This document shows, in pieces, positions 1-7,769 of a DNA stretch of 33,439 nt. Under the pieces are notes generated by a model, which saw only the letters and a list, made by a program, of their open reading frames with translations, made no database searches and had not been told where the DNA came from. Source of the DNA: Hyphomicrobiales bacterium. Lineage in GTDB: Bacteria; Pseudomonadota; Alphaproteobacteria; Rhizobiales; Rhizobiaceae. The position numbers and the translations under genes were made by a program. Each line of letters starts with the position of its first letter. Position 1 is the stretch's first letter. The stretch is from contig UCIA01000040.1 in assembly GCA_900472295.1 (NCBI GenBank), forward strand, positions 1-33,439, in the 5' to 3' direction.

Positions 1-191
1 TTTCGCGCAAAGGCTTGTCAATTCAATCTCGGTCTGGATCAGCGCCGGGATCGACCTGCAGCTGCCGCCTCGCGGCGATTTGATCGAGCGGATGCAACCA
101 GGCGCTGTAACAGGAGGTGGCGATTTGGCAAACCACTTTCCGGTGCTAAACAGCGGCGGGTCGCCATTGCGCGTAGAGGGCAGGACATTCC

Positions 192-1133
192 ATGGCCAAG
201 TTGCTCGTGACCGGTGGCGCCGGCTTTCTCGGATCGCATTTGTGCGACCGGCTTGTCGGTCTCGGGCACCAGGTCGTCGCCGCAGACAATTTCCTGACGG
301 GATCGCAGGACAATGTCCGGCACCTCTCGCAAAACCCCTTGTTCGAGCTGATGCGTCACGACGTCACGCTGCCGCTCGATGTCGATGTTGAGGGTATCTA
401 CAATCTCGCCTGCCCTGCAGCGCCCGTGCATTACCAGCGCGACCCGATCCAGACGACAAGGACCAGTGTGCTCGGCGCGATCAATATGCTCGATCTTGCC
501 GCGCGCCGCGGCGCCAGGATCCTGCAGGCGTCGACCTCCGAGGTTTATGGCGACCCCGACATCCACCCGCAGCCTGAGGATTATTGGGGGCGGGTGAACC
601 CGGTCGGCATCCGCAGCTGCTACGATGAAGGCAAGCGCTGCGCCGAAACGCTGTTCTTTGACTATTGGCGTCAGGTCCAGCTCGATATCAAGGTGATGCG
701 CATCTTCAACACCTATGGTCCGCGCATGCACCCCGATGATGGGCGTGTGGTCAGCAATTTCATCGTCCAGGCCATCCGGGGCGAGCCGCTGACGATCTAC
801 GGCACGGGCTGCCAGACACGCAGCTTCTGCTATGTCGACGACTTCACCGAAGCGATGGTTCTGTTGATGGCAACGCCGGTGGATTTTACTGGTCCGGTCA
901 ATGTCGGCAATGCGGTCGAATCGACCATGCTGGAACTTGCCGAACTCGTGCTCGGCATTGTCGGAGGCCGCTCCAGGCTGGAATTCCGGCCGTTGCCGCA
1001 GGACGATCCAAAACAGCGATGCCCGGATATTTCGCTGGCCAGAAAATCGCTTGGATGGGAGCCCAAAGTCGGGCTGGAAGACGGGTTGAAGGAAACCGTC
1101 GCCTATTTCCGTCGACGTCTGGCGAGTGCCTGA
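192..1133 (+). CDS. UDP-glucuronate decarboxylase (UDP-xylose synthase), NAD-dependent SDR family
   Basis: This 313-residue protein is an extended short-chain dehydrogenase/reductase that should convert UDP-glucuronate to UDP-xylose in the cytoplasm, supplying a pentose donor for surface polysaccharide. Visible features: the NAD-binding GGAGFLGS loop at residues 8-15, the NLACPAAPVHYQ segment typical of UDP-xylose synthases, the STSEVYGD motif carrying the glutamate expected for the decarboxylase, YDEGK as the catalytic YxxxK, and the RIFNTYGPRM and RSFCYVDD motifs. Length is normal for the soluble bacterial form. The ATG at 192 gives the Rossmann motif its usual distance from the N-terminus. 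No linked partner lies downstream; a hairpin at 1137-1177 follows and bioY converges. Some homologues make UDP-apiose or UDP-4-keto-pentose, so the product is less certain than the family. Confidence 0.88.
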   Translation: MAKLLVTGGAGFLGSHLCDRLVGLGHQVVAADNFLTGSQDNVRHLSQNPLFELMRHDVTLPLDVDVEGIYNLACPAAPVHYQRDPIQTTRTSVLGAINMLDLAARRGARILQASTSEVYGDPDIHPQPEDYWGRVNPVGIRSCYDEGKRCAETLFFDYWRQVQLDIKVMRIFNTYGPRMHPDDGRVVSNFIVQAIRGEPLTIYGTGCQTRSFCYVDDFTEAMVLLMATPVDFTGPVNVGNAVESTMLELAELVLGIVGGRSRLEFRPLPQDDPKQRCPDISLARKSLGWEPKVGLEDGLKETVAYFRRRLASA

Positions 1134-1136
1134 CGC

Positions 1137-1177
1137 TAGAACAGTTCACCGTTTCAAGGAAACGTTGAACTCCTCTA
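1137..1177. repeat. Palindromic intergenic repeat, possible terminator
   Basis: The arms AGTTCACCGTTTC (1143-1155) and GAAACGTTGAACT (1159-1171) pair at 12 of 13 positions around a 3-base AAG loop. The outer TAGA/TCTA pair extends the stem to 1137-1177 with two more mismatches. It starts three bases after the decarboxylase stop and is followed by a T-rich stretch (ctatctctttgtt), so it may end transcription. The sequence resembles a small palindromic element I recall from many rhizobial intergenic regions; that link is from memory. Confidence 0.6.
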
Positions 1178-1216
1178 TCTCTTTGTTCCGGCAGGTGTTT
1201 GGCCCGCCGGCTCATT

Positions 1217-1236
1217 ATATTGCCCGATATTGCCCG
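1217..1236. repeat. Two tandem copies of a 10-bp unit
   Basis: The decamer ATATTGCCCG occurs twice head to tail, immediately downstream of the bioY stop codon. No function is apparent. Confidence 0.5.
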
Positions 1237-1239
1237 GTC

Positions 1240-1833
1240 TCAGGGCTGCTTCGGCAGCAGCGACCAGACGGCCGGCACCAGGCTGGCGGCGAGCGCAACC
1301 TTGATCAGATCGCCGAGGATGAACGGCAGGACGCCGAACTGCCACGCCTTTTCCGCGCCGATGAGGGTGGCCAGCCAGGCAAAGCCCATGGCCATCATGA
1401 CGATTTCGGCGACCAGCATGGCGTTGAACAGCTTGATCGGGTGGCGATCCCAGCCGCGGTCGGCGGCCCAGCCGACGATTGCCGCCATGACCACGAAGCC
1501 GGCGAGATAACCGCCGGTGCCGCCGAGCATATAGGCGATGCCGATGCCCTTTTCAGGCGTGCTCTGGAAGAGCGGGAAGCCCATGGCGCCTTCGGCCATG
1601 TAGAGAAGCAGCGTGGCGACGCCGAGGCGCATGCCGAAGGTGGTGGCGATCAGCAGGACGGCCAGCGTCTGCATCGAGATGTCGACAGGTCCCAGCATGA
1701 CTTTCGTCTTGGCCGACAAGGTCAGGAGCAGCGTTCCGGCGATTGCCAGCAAAAGCTGGGTTGCCAGGCGCAGCGCACCCTCCTGAGGCAAAGCGAGAGA
1801 AACAAGCGGACGCATCGTCGTTGCAAGTGCCAT
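1240..1833 (-). CDS. bioY: BioY biotin transporter substrate-binding membrane component
   Basis: This is the S-component of an energy-coupling-factor type biotin importer, in the inner membrane. The roughly 197-residue protein has about six hydrophobic segments and the BioY hallmarks: MLGPVDISMQTLAVLLIA near the N-terminus, YMAEGAMGFPLF, and GGTGGYLAGF. The C-terminal segment FILGDLIKVALA is also typical. No bioM/bioN energising genes are adjacent, so it either works alone or with units encoded elsewhere, as known for many BioY proteins. The ATG at 1833 is preferred because GGGGAAG sits just upstream; an in-frame ATG at 1845 lacks a ribosome-binding site. It diverges from the MBL hydrolase gene, and a promoter with a BioR-like box lies upstream. 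Confidence 0.88.
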   Translation of the reverse strand: MALATTMRPLVSLALPQEGALRLATQLLLAIAGTLLLTLSAKTKVMLGPVDISMQTLAVLLIATTFGMRLGVATLLLYMAEGAMGFPLFQSTPEKGIGIAYMLGGTGGYLAGFVVMAAIVGWAADRGWDRHPIKLFNAMLVAEIVMMAMGFAWLATLIGAEKAWQFGVLPFILGDLIKVALAASLVPAVWSLLPKQP

Positions 1834-1875
1834 GGTCTTCCCCATTTCGGATTGCCGCAGATTGCGGCCTTGCGT

Positions 1876-1907
1876 TTTTCTATATTGGCTTCCGTGTTAT
1901 GCGGCAA
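1876..1907 (-). promoter_or_regulatory. Candidate bioY promoter overlapped by a BioR-like box
   Basis: On the minus strand TTGCCG (1902-1907) and TATAGA (1879-1884) are 17 bp apart and fit a sigma-70 promoter reading into bioY. TTTTCTATAT (1876-1885, plus strand) covers the -10 element and matches 8 of 10 bases of TTATCTATAA, one form of the recalled consensus (TTATMKATAA) of the alphaproteobacterial biotin repressor BioR. A GCCGCA-GAT-TGCGGC hairpin (1854-1868) lies in the leader. Biotin repression through BioR is inferred. Confidence 0.45.
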
Positions 1908-1950
1908 TCAGTTTTGCCGTCTTCCTGAACAGAGATTCAACGACACCGCC

Positions 1951-2859
1951 ATGGCGCTCAAATTCGACACCAGCTTCGATCCGGCCTATGGCGAGGGCGT
2001 CAGCGTCGCGCCGGACGTTTTGCGCATCACCGTCAAGAATCCCAGCCCATTCACCTTTCACGGCACCAACAGCTACATTATCGGCCGCGACACAGTGGCG
2101 GTGATCGACCCCGGTCCGGACGATGACGCGCATTTGCAGACGCTACTCAAATTGATCGCAAACCGGCCGGTCAGCCATATTTTCGTCAGCCACACGCATC
2201 GCGACCATTCCCCGCTGACTGCGCGGCTGAAAGCGCATACCGGTGCTGTCGTGCTCGCCGAAGGCCCGCATCGCCCGGCGCGGGCGCTCCGGATCGGCGA
2301 GATCAACCCGCTCGATGCCAGCGCCGACACTGCCTTCGTTCCCGATACGGCACTGCCCGACGATGCGCTGGTCGAGGGCGACGGCTGGGCGATCAGGACC
2401 GTGCTGACGCCGGGCCACACCGCCAATCATGCGGCGTTTGCGCTCGAAGGCACCGGCATCCTGTTTTCAGCTGACCATGTGATGGCGTGGGCGACCTCGA
2501 TCGTGGCGCCGCCGGACGGCGCCATGGCCGACTACATGGCCTCGCTCGACAAATTGATCGCGCGCGGCGACCGCCTGCTGCTGCCTGGCCATGGCGGCCC
2601 GGTGACCGCCCCGCGCAGCCTGATGCGCGGGTTGAAAACCCACCGCAAGATGCGCGAACGGGCGATCCTGGAGCGTATCCGGGGCGGCGACCGGACTATT
2701 CCCGATATGGTCAAGGCGATCTACAGGGACACCGACCCGCGCCTGCATGGCGCCGCCGGCCTGTCGGTGCTTGCCCATCTCGAGGATCTGGTGGCGCGCG
2801 ACATGGTCGCTACCGAGGGCGATCCGGCCATCGACGGCGTCTTTGTGCCTGTTGGCTAA
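1951..2859 (+). CDS. MBL-fold metallo-hydrolase (LACTB2-like)
   Basis: This is a metallo-beta-lactamase-fold hydrolase of about 302 residues, probably cytoplasmic, with unknown substrate. The zinc ligands are easy to see: HTHRDH (H81, H83, D85, H86), the GHTANH motif (H156), SADH (D175) and PGHG (H214). The C-terminal 80 residues (THRKMRERAILERI onward) form the winged-helix-like tail of LACTB2-type proteins. The reading frame stays open far upstream to 1126, but that part is antisense to bioY and has no family match, so the ATG at 1951 is taken; the family motif NPSPFTFHGTNSYI then starts near residue 29. The stop overlaps the stop of the convergent phosphorylase gene. RNase or thioesterase-type activities are possible. 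Confidence 0.85.
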   Translation: MALKFDTSFDPAYGEGVSVAPDVLRITVKNPSPFTFHGTNSYIIGRDTVAVIDPGPDDDAHLQTLLKLIANRPVSHIFVSHTHRDHSPLTARLKAHTGAVVLAEGPHRPARALRIGEINPLDASADTAFVPDTALPDDALVEGDGWAIRTVLTPGHTANHAAFALEGTGILFSADHVMAWATSIVAPPDGAMADYMASLDKLIARGDRLLLPGHGGPVTAPRSLMRGLKTHRKMRERAILERIRGGDRTIPDMVKAIYRDTDPRLHGAAGLSVLAHLEDLVARDMVATEGDPAIDGVFVPVG

Positions 2860-3776
2860 AATCGGCTGGAACGTTCTTCCGGTTGGGGCGACTTCAAACC
2901 GTGGCAAGAGCATTCCGGGTTGGCCGGAAGTCGCGCCGCGGTCTCCAGCGCGACCCGCGAGGCTGTCATGGAGAGGCTCGGCAACACGTCGTCCTGCAGC
3001 AATTTCTGGCGATTGCGGTCCATATAGTCGTTGAAACCCGCCGTCACGAAGGCAAGAGGCACGAAACACGCGCCAATCTCGCGCGACAAGGTAGCCTCAG
3101 GGGCGATCGAATGGTTGAGCACATCCGCTCCCATGCTTCGAAACGCCAATGCTTCGGCCGGGGTGGTCAGTCGCGGCCCGTAACAGTGGGCAGCCACCAA
3201 CTGCTGTTCGACACCATGAACGCGGCATTCGGCTGGCCAATGACGGCGGGCGGTTTCGACCAGAACCGCCGCACATCTTGGGCAGACGATCTGCTTGCCC
3301 GAGCAGTCGAAGCTCTGGCGGCCGGGAAGCAGTGAAAACGGGGTCTGCGTCAGTTCGATGATATCGGCGTTGACCACCATATCACCGGGCTGGATCGCCT
3401 TGTTGACGGCGCCAATGGTCGAGCAGGACAGCACTTGCCTTACACCCGCTTCCATCAAGACCCAGAACGCGCGGCGATGGCAGGAATGGTCGATATGGTC
3501 GCGGGGATTGCCGTGCGAATACATGCACAGGGCGCGTTTCGTTTTGCCCTCGACGGTAATCGACGCATCGAACTCGAGCAGCTTCCAGTTGTCGCTGCGA
3601 CCGAAAGGCGTTTCAAAACTCATGTCTCGCCGCAAGGTGCGAACGCCCTCGAATTCGACATCTTCCGGAAAGGCGAGACCCCAATTCGCCGATCCGGTGA
3701 TGATCGCCAACCCCACCTGGGGTATGTCCGTTGAAATATCCGCCAGATCGTCGGCTGCATGATGATTGTCGGGCAT
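2856..3776 (-). CDS. Purine nucleoside phosphorylase / MTA phosphorylase-like protein
   Basis: This protein of about 306 residues resembles the PNP/MTAP fold, which cleaves a nucleoside with phosphate into base and ribose 1-phosphate. Visible family landmarks: IITGSANWGL near the N-terminus (usual phosphate loop region), SCSTIGAVN, LQ-type linker PGDMVVNADII, YGPRLTTPAEALAFRSMGADVLNHSIAPEATLSRE (given here only as a region) and VTAGFNDY. Several usual residues differ: the RHG phosphate motif is SHGNPRDH, and the base-recognition NMT..PE motif reads NHSIAPE. A CPRC pair with nearby cysteines interrupts the middle. The gene ends the ABC transporter operon, 14 bases after the second permease, so its substrate is probably what that transporter imports. 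The ATG at 3776 is chosen because the frame further upstream lies inside the permease. Exact substrate unknown. Confidence 0.68.
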   Translation of the reverse strand: MPDNHHAADDLADISTDIPQVGLAIITGSANWGLAFPEDVEFEGVRTLRRDMSFETPFGRSDNWKLLEFDASITVEGKTKRALCMYSHGNPRDHIDHSCHRRAFWVLMEAGVRQVLSCSTIGAVNKAIQPGDMVVNADIIELTQTPFSLLPGRQSFDCSGKQIVCPRCAAVLVETARRHWPAECRVHGVEQQLVAAHCYGPRLTTPAEALAFRSMGADVLNHSIAPEATLSREIGACFVPLAFVTAGFNDYMDRNRQKLLQDDVLPSLSMTASRVALETAARLPANPECSCHGLKSPQPEERSSRF

Positions 3777-3790
3777 GTTTCCAGTCTCGG

Positions 3791-4582
3791 TCAGGATTTT
3801 TTGCGAAGGGTCACGATCAGGACGGCGACCAGGACGATGACGGTCCACAATGTCGAGATCGCCGCAATGGTCGGGTCGATCTGATCGCGCAGCGACAGGA
3901 ACATGAGCTTCGGCAGCGTGCTGTTTTGACCACTGGCGACGAAGATCGAAATGACGGACTCGTCCAGCGACGTCAGGAAGGCCATCAACGTGGCCGACAA
4001 CAGACTGATCTGAAGTTGCGGAACAATTATGCCGCCAATGGCTCTCGCCCAGTTTGCGCCGAGGCTGCGCGCCGCCTGAACCTGGTTCCAGTCAAAGCGG
4101 GCCAGGGCTGGCAACAACACAATGCAGGCGACCGGAATGGCCAGCACCACATGTCCGACCAGCACACCGAACAGCGTTCCGACCAGACGTTGCGCCGCGA
4201 GCACGAAGAAGAGACCGATCGCAAGCAGGATTCCCGGCACGATGGACGGGGTGAGCAGAGCGCCCTGAATGGCCAAGGCGGTCCTTCCGCCGATCCGGTT
4301 GATCGAAATGCAGGCCAGCAGCGCCAGAGGCACTGCGAGCGTCGCCGTCAATGTCCCAAGGATCAGGCTCGTCCTGAGCCCGGCCATCCATGTCGCCGAA
4401 CCGAAGAAATTCTCGTACCAGCGCAACGAGTATGCGCGCGGCGGAAACTCAAGGAGATCGGACGCTGAAAAGGAGAGCGGCACGACCACCAGCGTCGGCA
4501 GCATCAGGAACGCCATTGCGAGCGCGCAAAAGCTCCACAGGAGGATGCGGGCCAGCCTGTTGTCCGGATAGGCTTCAAGCAT
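3791..4582 (-). CDS. ABC transporter permease, PotC-type
   Basis: This is the second inner-membrane permease of a polyamine/opine-type (PotABCD-like) importer, about 263 residues with six predicted hydrophobic helices. The cytoplasmic EAA-like loop that contacts the ATPase is visible as QAARSLGANWARAIGGIIVP, followed by LMAFLTSLDESVIS, a signature of PotC-like subunits. The ATG at 4582 overlaps the end of the preceding permease by 8 bases; a GTG at 4591 is an alternative. Tight overlap shows translational coupling within the operon. The substrate cannot be read from the permease and is inferred from the neighbouring phosphorylase. Confidence 0.85.
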   Translation of the reverse strand: MLEAYPDNRLARILLWSFCALAMAFLMLPTLVVVPLSFSASDLLEFPPRAYSLRWYENFFGSATWMAGLRTSLILGTLTATLAVPLALLACISINRIGGRTALAIQGALLTPSIVPGILLAIGLFFVLAAQRLVGTLFGVLVGHVVLAIPVACIVLLPALARFDWNQVQAARSLGANWARAIGGIIVPQLQISLLSATLMAFLTSLDESVISIFVASGQNSTLPKLMFLSLRDQIDPTIAAISTLWTVIVLVAVLIVTLRKKS

Positions 4583-5462
4583 GGGCCGCACCGAATTTGT
4601 TGCGCGCCAACAGCCGCCGCGCCGCCAGGAACATCACGCCGATCAGCGCCATGAGAACGAGGAGCAGAATGCCCAGGACGCTCGCTGAACCCCAGTCCTG
4701 AAAGGTCGACAGCGTGCGCTCGATCCGGATGGAGAGAGGATTTACCTTGCCGCCGCCGAGCACCGCCGGCGTGATGAAGAAACCTATGGTGTAGATGAAG
4801 ACGATCAATGAACCCGAGACGATGCCGCCGGCCGAAAGCGGCAGAATGACGGTGCGGATCGTTTGCCCGAGCGTGGCGCCCATGCTCGCCGAAGCGCGAA
4901 CAAGGTTGGCGTCGATATCGCGCATCGCAGCATAAACGGGCAGCAGGAAGAGCGGCAGCATGTAGTGAACCATGCCGATCAGCGTTCCGGTGAAATTGTA
5001 GACCAGCGGCAATGGCTCCGCTGTCAGGCCCGACCCGGTCAAAGCCGCGTTGATCAGGCCTTCGCGCCGCAAGAGCACGAGCCAGCCATAGGTGCGCACC
5101 AGAATGGAGGTCCACAATGGCAGCATCACAAAAGCCATCAGCAAATTGGCGACCCTTGGTCTGGCGCTGGCCAGGGCGAGCGCCAGCGGGGTGCCGAGAA
5201 GAATGCAGATCGCCAGCGTGCCGAGGGACAGTTCAAGGGTCGTGACGAGCGCCGACCATGTCAGTCCGCTCGAAAGCACCTTCTCGTAATTGCCGACGGT
5301 GTATTCGCCCCCTGTGGTCAGGAAGGATTGCCGGATGATCCAGGCGATGGGCAGGATCGCCGCCAGTCCGACGATGAAAAGCGCAGGCAGTGAAAGCGAG
5401 AGGAAGAACCGCCGCTCACGTCGAGCGTCTGCCGCGAGCGCAGGGTCGGCAAGGACGGTCAC
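4575..5462 (-). CDS. ABC transporter permease, PotB-type
   Basis: This is the first inner-membrane permease of the same importer, about 295 residues with six hydrophobic helices. The EAA loop reads RASASMGATLGQTIRTVILP, followed by GGIVSGSLIVFIYTIGFFITPAVLGG, which is strongly characteristic of PotB-like permeases. A GTG start at 5462 overlaps the ATPase stop by four bases (GTGA), a classic coupling arrangement. The N-terminal 20 residues are hydrophilic and cytoplasmic, rich in Ala, Asp and Arg. Confidence 0.86.
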   Translation of the reverse strand: MTVLADPALAADARRERRFFLSLSLPALFIVGLAAILPIAWIIRQSFLTTGGEYTVGNYEKVLSSGLTWSALVTTLELSLGTLAICILLGTPLALALASARPRVANLLMAFVMLPLWTSILVRTYGWLVLLRREGLINAALTGSGLTAEPLPLVYNFTGTLIGMVHYMLPLFLLPVYAAMRDIDANLVRASASMGATLGQTIRTVILPLSAGGIVSGSLIVFIYTIGFFITPAVLGGGKVNPLSIRIERTLSTFQDWGSASVLGILLLVLMALIGVMFLAARRLLARNKFGAAHA

Positions 5463-6496
5463 GCTACCGCTCCCGGTATCGTGTGAACTTTCGCTGCCGG
5501 TGCATAGGCGGTCACCCGCTGACCGGTGGCAAGTTCGGCGCAGCCGCCGGCCAGCGCTGCCGGAATGCAGACGAGAACCTCTCGCCCGCCGTCAAGCGCA
5601 AGCGTCAAAAGCCAGTTCTCGCCGCGAAACGCCTTGGCGCGGAGCGTTCCCTCAAGCGCCACCCCGTCTCGCCCGACGAGTTTCGCATCAAGATGGAAGC
5701 TTTCCGCGCGGATCATCAGGGTCTCGCGTGACGCATCGGCGCCGTCTATCCTGCGCACCGAGCCCGGGGCCACAATGTTGGCCTCGCCCATGAATTCCGC
5801 GACGAAGCGGGTCGATGGACGGTCATAGATCTGCTGTGGCGTGTCGATCTGCTGGATGCGGCCGGAATTCATCACGGCAACCCGGTCAGACATGATCAGC
5901 GCTTCGCGCTGGTCATGCGTCACGTAGATTGTGGTGATGCCCAGATCATCGTGCAGACGCCGGATCTCGTACTGCATGGTTTCGCGCAGATTCTTGTCGA
6001 GCGCCGACAACGGCTCGTCCATCAGCATCACGCGTGGCTCGAAGACGATCGCCCGCGCCAACGCCACGCGCTGGCGCTGGCCGCCGGACAGTGCGGCAAT
6101 GTTGCGCTCCGACAGACCGTCCAGCTTCACGCGGGCCAATGTGTCGAGCGCCCGCTGGCGGGCCTCGGCTTTCGGCGTCTTGCGCAGCACCAGCGGATAC
6201 TCGACATTTGCCAGAACGTTCATGTGGGGAAACAGGGCGTAGTTCTGGAACACGATGCCTATGTCCCGCTTGTTGGGGGCTAGGCGGGTAATGTCGCGAT
6301 CCCCCAACAGGAGTTTACCGGAATCGGGCCGGACAAAACCGGCCAGAGCCATGAGCAGCGTGGTCTTGCCCGACCCGGACGGTCCCAGCAGCGTGAGGAA
6401 TTCGCCAGCCTGAATGTCGAGCGAAACATCGTCCAGCGCGACATAGGACCCATAGGCCTTGCGCACGCTGTCGATGGTGATCGGGAGCGACTTCAT
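5459..6496 (-). CDS. ABC transporter ATP-binding protein, PotA-type
   Basis: This 345-residue nucleotide-binding subunit drives the importer. All ABC motifs are present in order: Walker A GPSGSGKTT (about residue 39), Q-loop FQNYALFPHM, signature LSGGQRQRVALARA, Walker B VMLMDEPLSALD, and the switch histidine in YVTHDQREA. The C-terminal 110 residues form the TOBE-type regulatory domain of PotA/MalK-class ATPases (GEANIVAPGSV and onward). It begins 34 bases after the binding-protein gene and overlaps the first permease gene, so it is the second gene of the operon. Confidence 0.9.
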   Translation of the reverse strand: MKSLPITIDSVRKAYGSYVALDDVSLDIQAGEFLTLLGPSGSGKTTLLMALAGFVRPDSGKLLLGDRDITRLAPNKRDIGIVFQNYALFPHMNVLANVEYPLVLRKTPKAEARQRALDTLARVKLDGLSERNIAALSGGQRQRVALARAIVFEPRVMLMDEPLSALDKNLRETMQYEIRRLHDDLGITTIYVTHDQREALIMSDRVAVMNSGRIQQIDTPQQIYDRPSTRFVAEFMGEANIVAPGSVRRIDGADASRETLMIRAESFHLDAKLVGRDGVALEGTLRAKAFRGENWLLTLALDGGREVLVCIPAALAGGCAELATGQRVTAYAPAAKVHTIPGAVA

Positions 6497-6530
6497 GACG
6501 GGCTCCGGCTAGAGCTGACGAATTCGAAGC

Positions 6531-7571
6531 TCAGCGGTTCATCATTTCATCGAAAGCCTTTTGAGCGGCCTCACCGTTCTTGACCCACCAGTCGGCATTC
6601 GAGAACACCGAAGTGCCAGCATTTTCAGGTGCGGTCGCCAGGGTCTTCAGACGGTCTTCGGGGATAAGGCCGCCCTCATAGGCTGCAGGGTTGACCGGGC
6701 CATAGGCGATGAAGTCGGTCAGCTTCGCCACCCGCGCGGGCTGAGTCATCGCCGCGATGAGCTTCATGGCCGCTTCCTTGTTCGGCGCTCCCTTCGGCAC
6801 CCCCAGGCAGTCGGTGCCGATGACGGAGCCCTTGAAGGTGTAGTCGGCTGCGCCGCCATCCGCCTTCACGGTCTGGGCTCGTCCATTCCAGGTAACAAGC
6901 AAATCCGCCTCGCCGTCTTTCAACAACTGCGCCGACTGCGCCCCCGAGGTCCACCAGACCGAGACATTCGGTTTGATCGCTTCAAGCCGCTTTATGGCGC
7001 GCGCCAGGCCGTCCGGTGTGCTGAGCACCGGGTAGACGTCCGCCGGCGCCACACCTTCGGAAAGAAGTGCGATTTCGATCAGGTCCTGCGCATTGGCGCG
7101 CAGCGCGCGGCGGCCCGGGAATTTGGCGACATCCCAAAACTCCGCCCATGTCTTCGGCGGATTCTCGCCATAGGTCTTGGTGTTCCACGACATGACGGTG
7201 CCATAGGAGTCGAATGGATAGCAGTAGTCGGACTTTGCGCCGTCCGGCACGGACTTTGGATCGATGATCTTGTAGTCGAGCGGCTCCAGCAGCGACTGTG
7301 CGGCCGCCTGCGCGCCTTCCGGCGAGCCCAGGTGGATGATGTCTGTCGAGACTGCGCCCGAGGTGACCTGCATCTTGAGAGCTGCCAGGCCGTCGCTCTG
7401 TGTCTCCTCGCGGACATCATAGCCAAGCTCTTTTGCAGCGGGGGCCCACATGGCCGTTTTCACGGCGTTGCCATAATCACCGCCCGCGGTCGTGATGGTG
7501 ACCGTCTGGGCCGAAACGGGCAAGGCAACGGTGACCGCGATTGCGGCCAAGGAAATGCGTAGCCAGGACAT
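6531..7571 (-). CDS. Periplasmic solute-binding protein of PotD/PotF type
   Basis: This 346-residue secreted receptor begins with a clear signal peptide (MSWLRISLAAIAVTVALPVSA, cleavage before QTVTI). The mature part has the features of extracellular solute-binding proteins of polyamine-type importers: ITTAGGDYGNAV at the N-terminal lobe, SYGTVMSWNTKTYGENPPKTWAEFWD in the hinge/second lobe, and PNKEAAMKLI near the C-terminal part. The start is fixed by a strong GGGAGGAG ribosome-binding site 6-13 bases upstream. It is first in the operon and lies directly downstream of the LacI operator. Acidic residues typical of polyamine binding were not verified, so the ligand is open. Confidence 0.86.
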   Translation of the reverse strand: MSWLRISLAAIAVTVALPVSAQTVTITTAGGDYGNAVKTAMWAPAAKELGYDVREETQSDGLAALKMQVTSGAVSTDIIHLGSPEGAQAAAQSLLEPLDYKIIDPKSVPDGAKSDYCYPFDSYGTVMSWNTKTYGENPPKTWAEFWDVAKFPGRRALRANAQDLIEIALLSEGVAPADVYPVLSTPDGLARAIKRLEAIKPNVSVWWTSGAQSAQLLKDGEADLLVTWNGRAQTVKADGGAADYTFKGSVIGTDCLGVPKGAPNKEAAMKLIAAMTQPARVAKLTDFIAYGPVNPAAYEGGLIPEDRLKTLATAPENAGTSVFSNADWWVKNGEAAQKAFDEMMNR

Positions 7572-7626
7572 GGGTTCTCCTCCCTAGGATTCATCGAAAT
7601 GTCGCTCAAAAGAGCCGTTTTCTTTT

Positions 7627-7644
7627 AATCGTAACGTTACGATT
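7627..7644. promoter_or_regulatory. Perfect 18-bp LacI-family operator
   Basis: AATCGTAACGTTACGATT is an exact palindrome with the central CG and TAACGTTA core typical of LacI/GalR-family sites. It lies 56 bases upstream of the binding-protein start. A TTGACT element (minus strand, 7662-7667) sits 17 bp upstream of the operator, so the operator would cover the -10 region of the transporter promoter. The divergent LacI gene at 7770 is the obvious repressor. Confidence 0.8.
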
Positions 7645-7708
7645 GCACTCAAAGATACCGGAGTCAAGTTGCTTTAGCGAGGGCTTGGATTGACCGCGAG
7701 GTGGAATC

Positions 7709-7722
7709 CGGTAACGTTGCGA
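7709..7722. promoter_or_regulatory. Second, weaker LacI-type operator
   Basis: CGGTAACGTTGCGA repeats most of the main operator core (one changed base in the right half). Its centre is 80 bp from the centre of the perfect site and 54 bp before the LacI start, suggesting autoregulation or loop formation between the two sites. Inferred from sequence similarity only. Confidence 0.5.
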
Positions 7723-7769
7723 CGGTCTGCAAAATCAGCCGGCGCTTTCGCAAATGAAGTCAGGCGACA

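Noticed and set aside
1..191. Possible 3' end of an upstream gene
   Set aside because: Two plus-strand frames are open from the window edge, but neither translation shows a recognisable motif; the stretch is too short to assign.
1126..1950. N-terminal extension of the MBL hydrolase frame
   Set aside because: The extension runs antisense through bioY and is Gln/His/Arg-rich with no similarity; a normal start lies at 1951.
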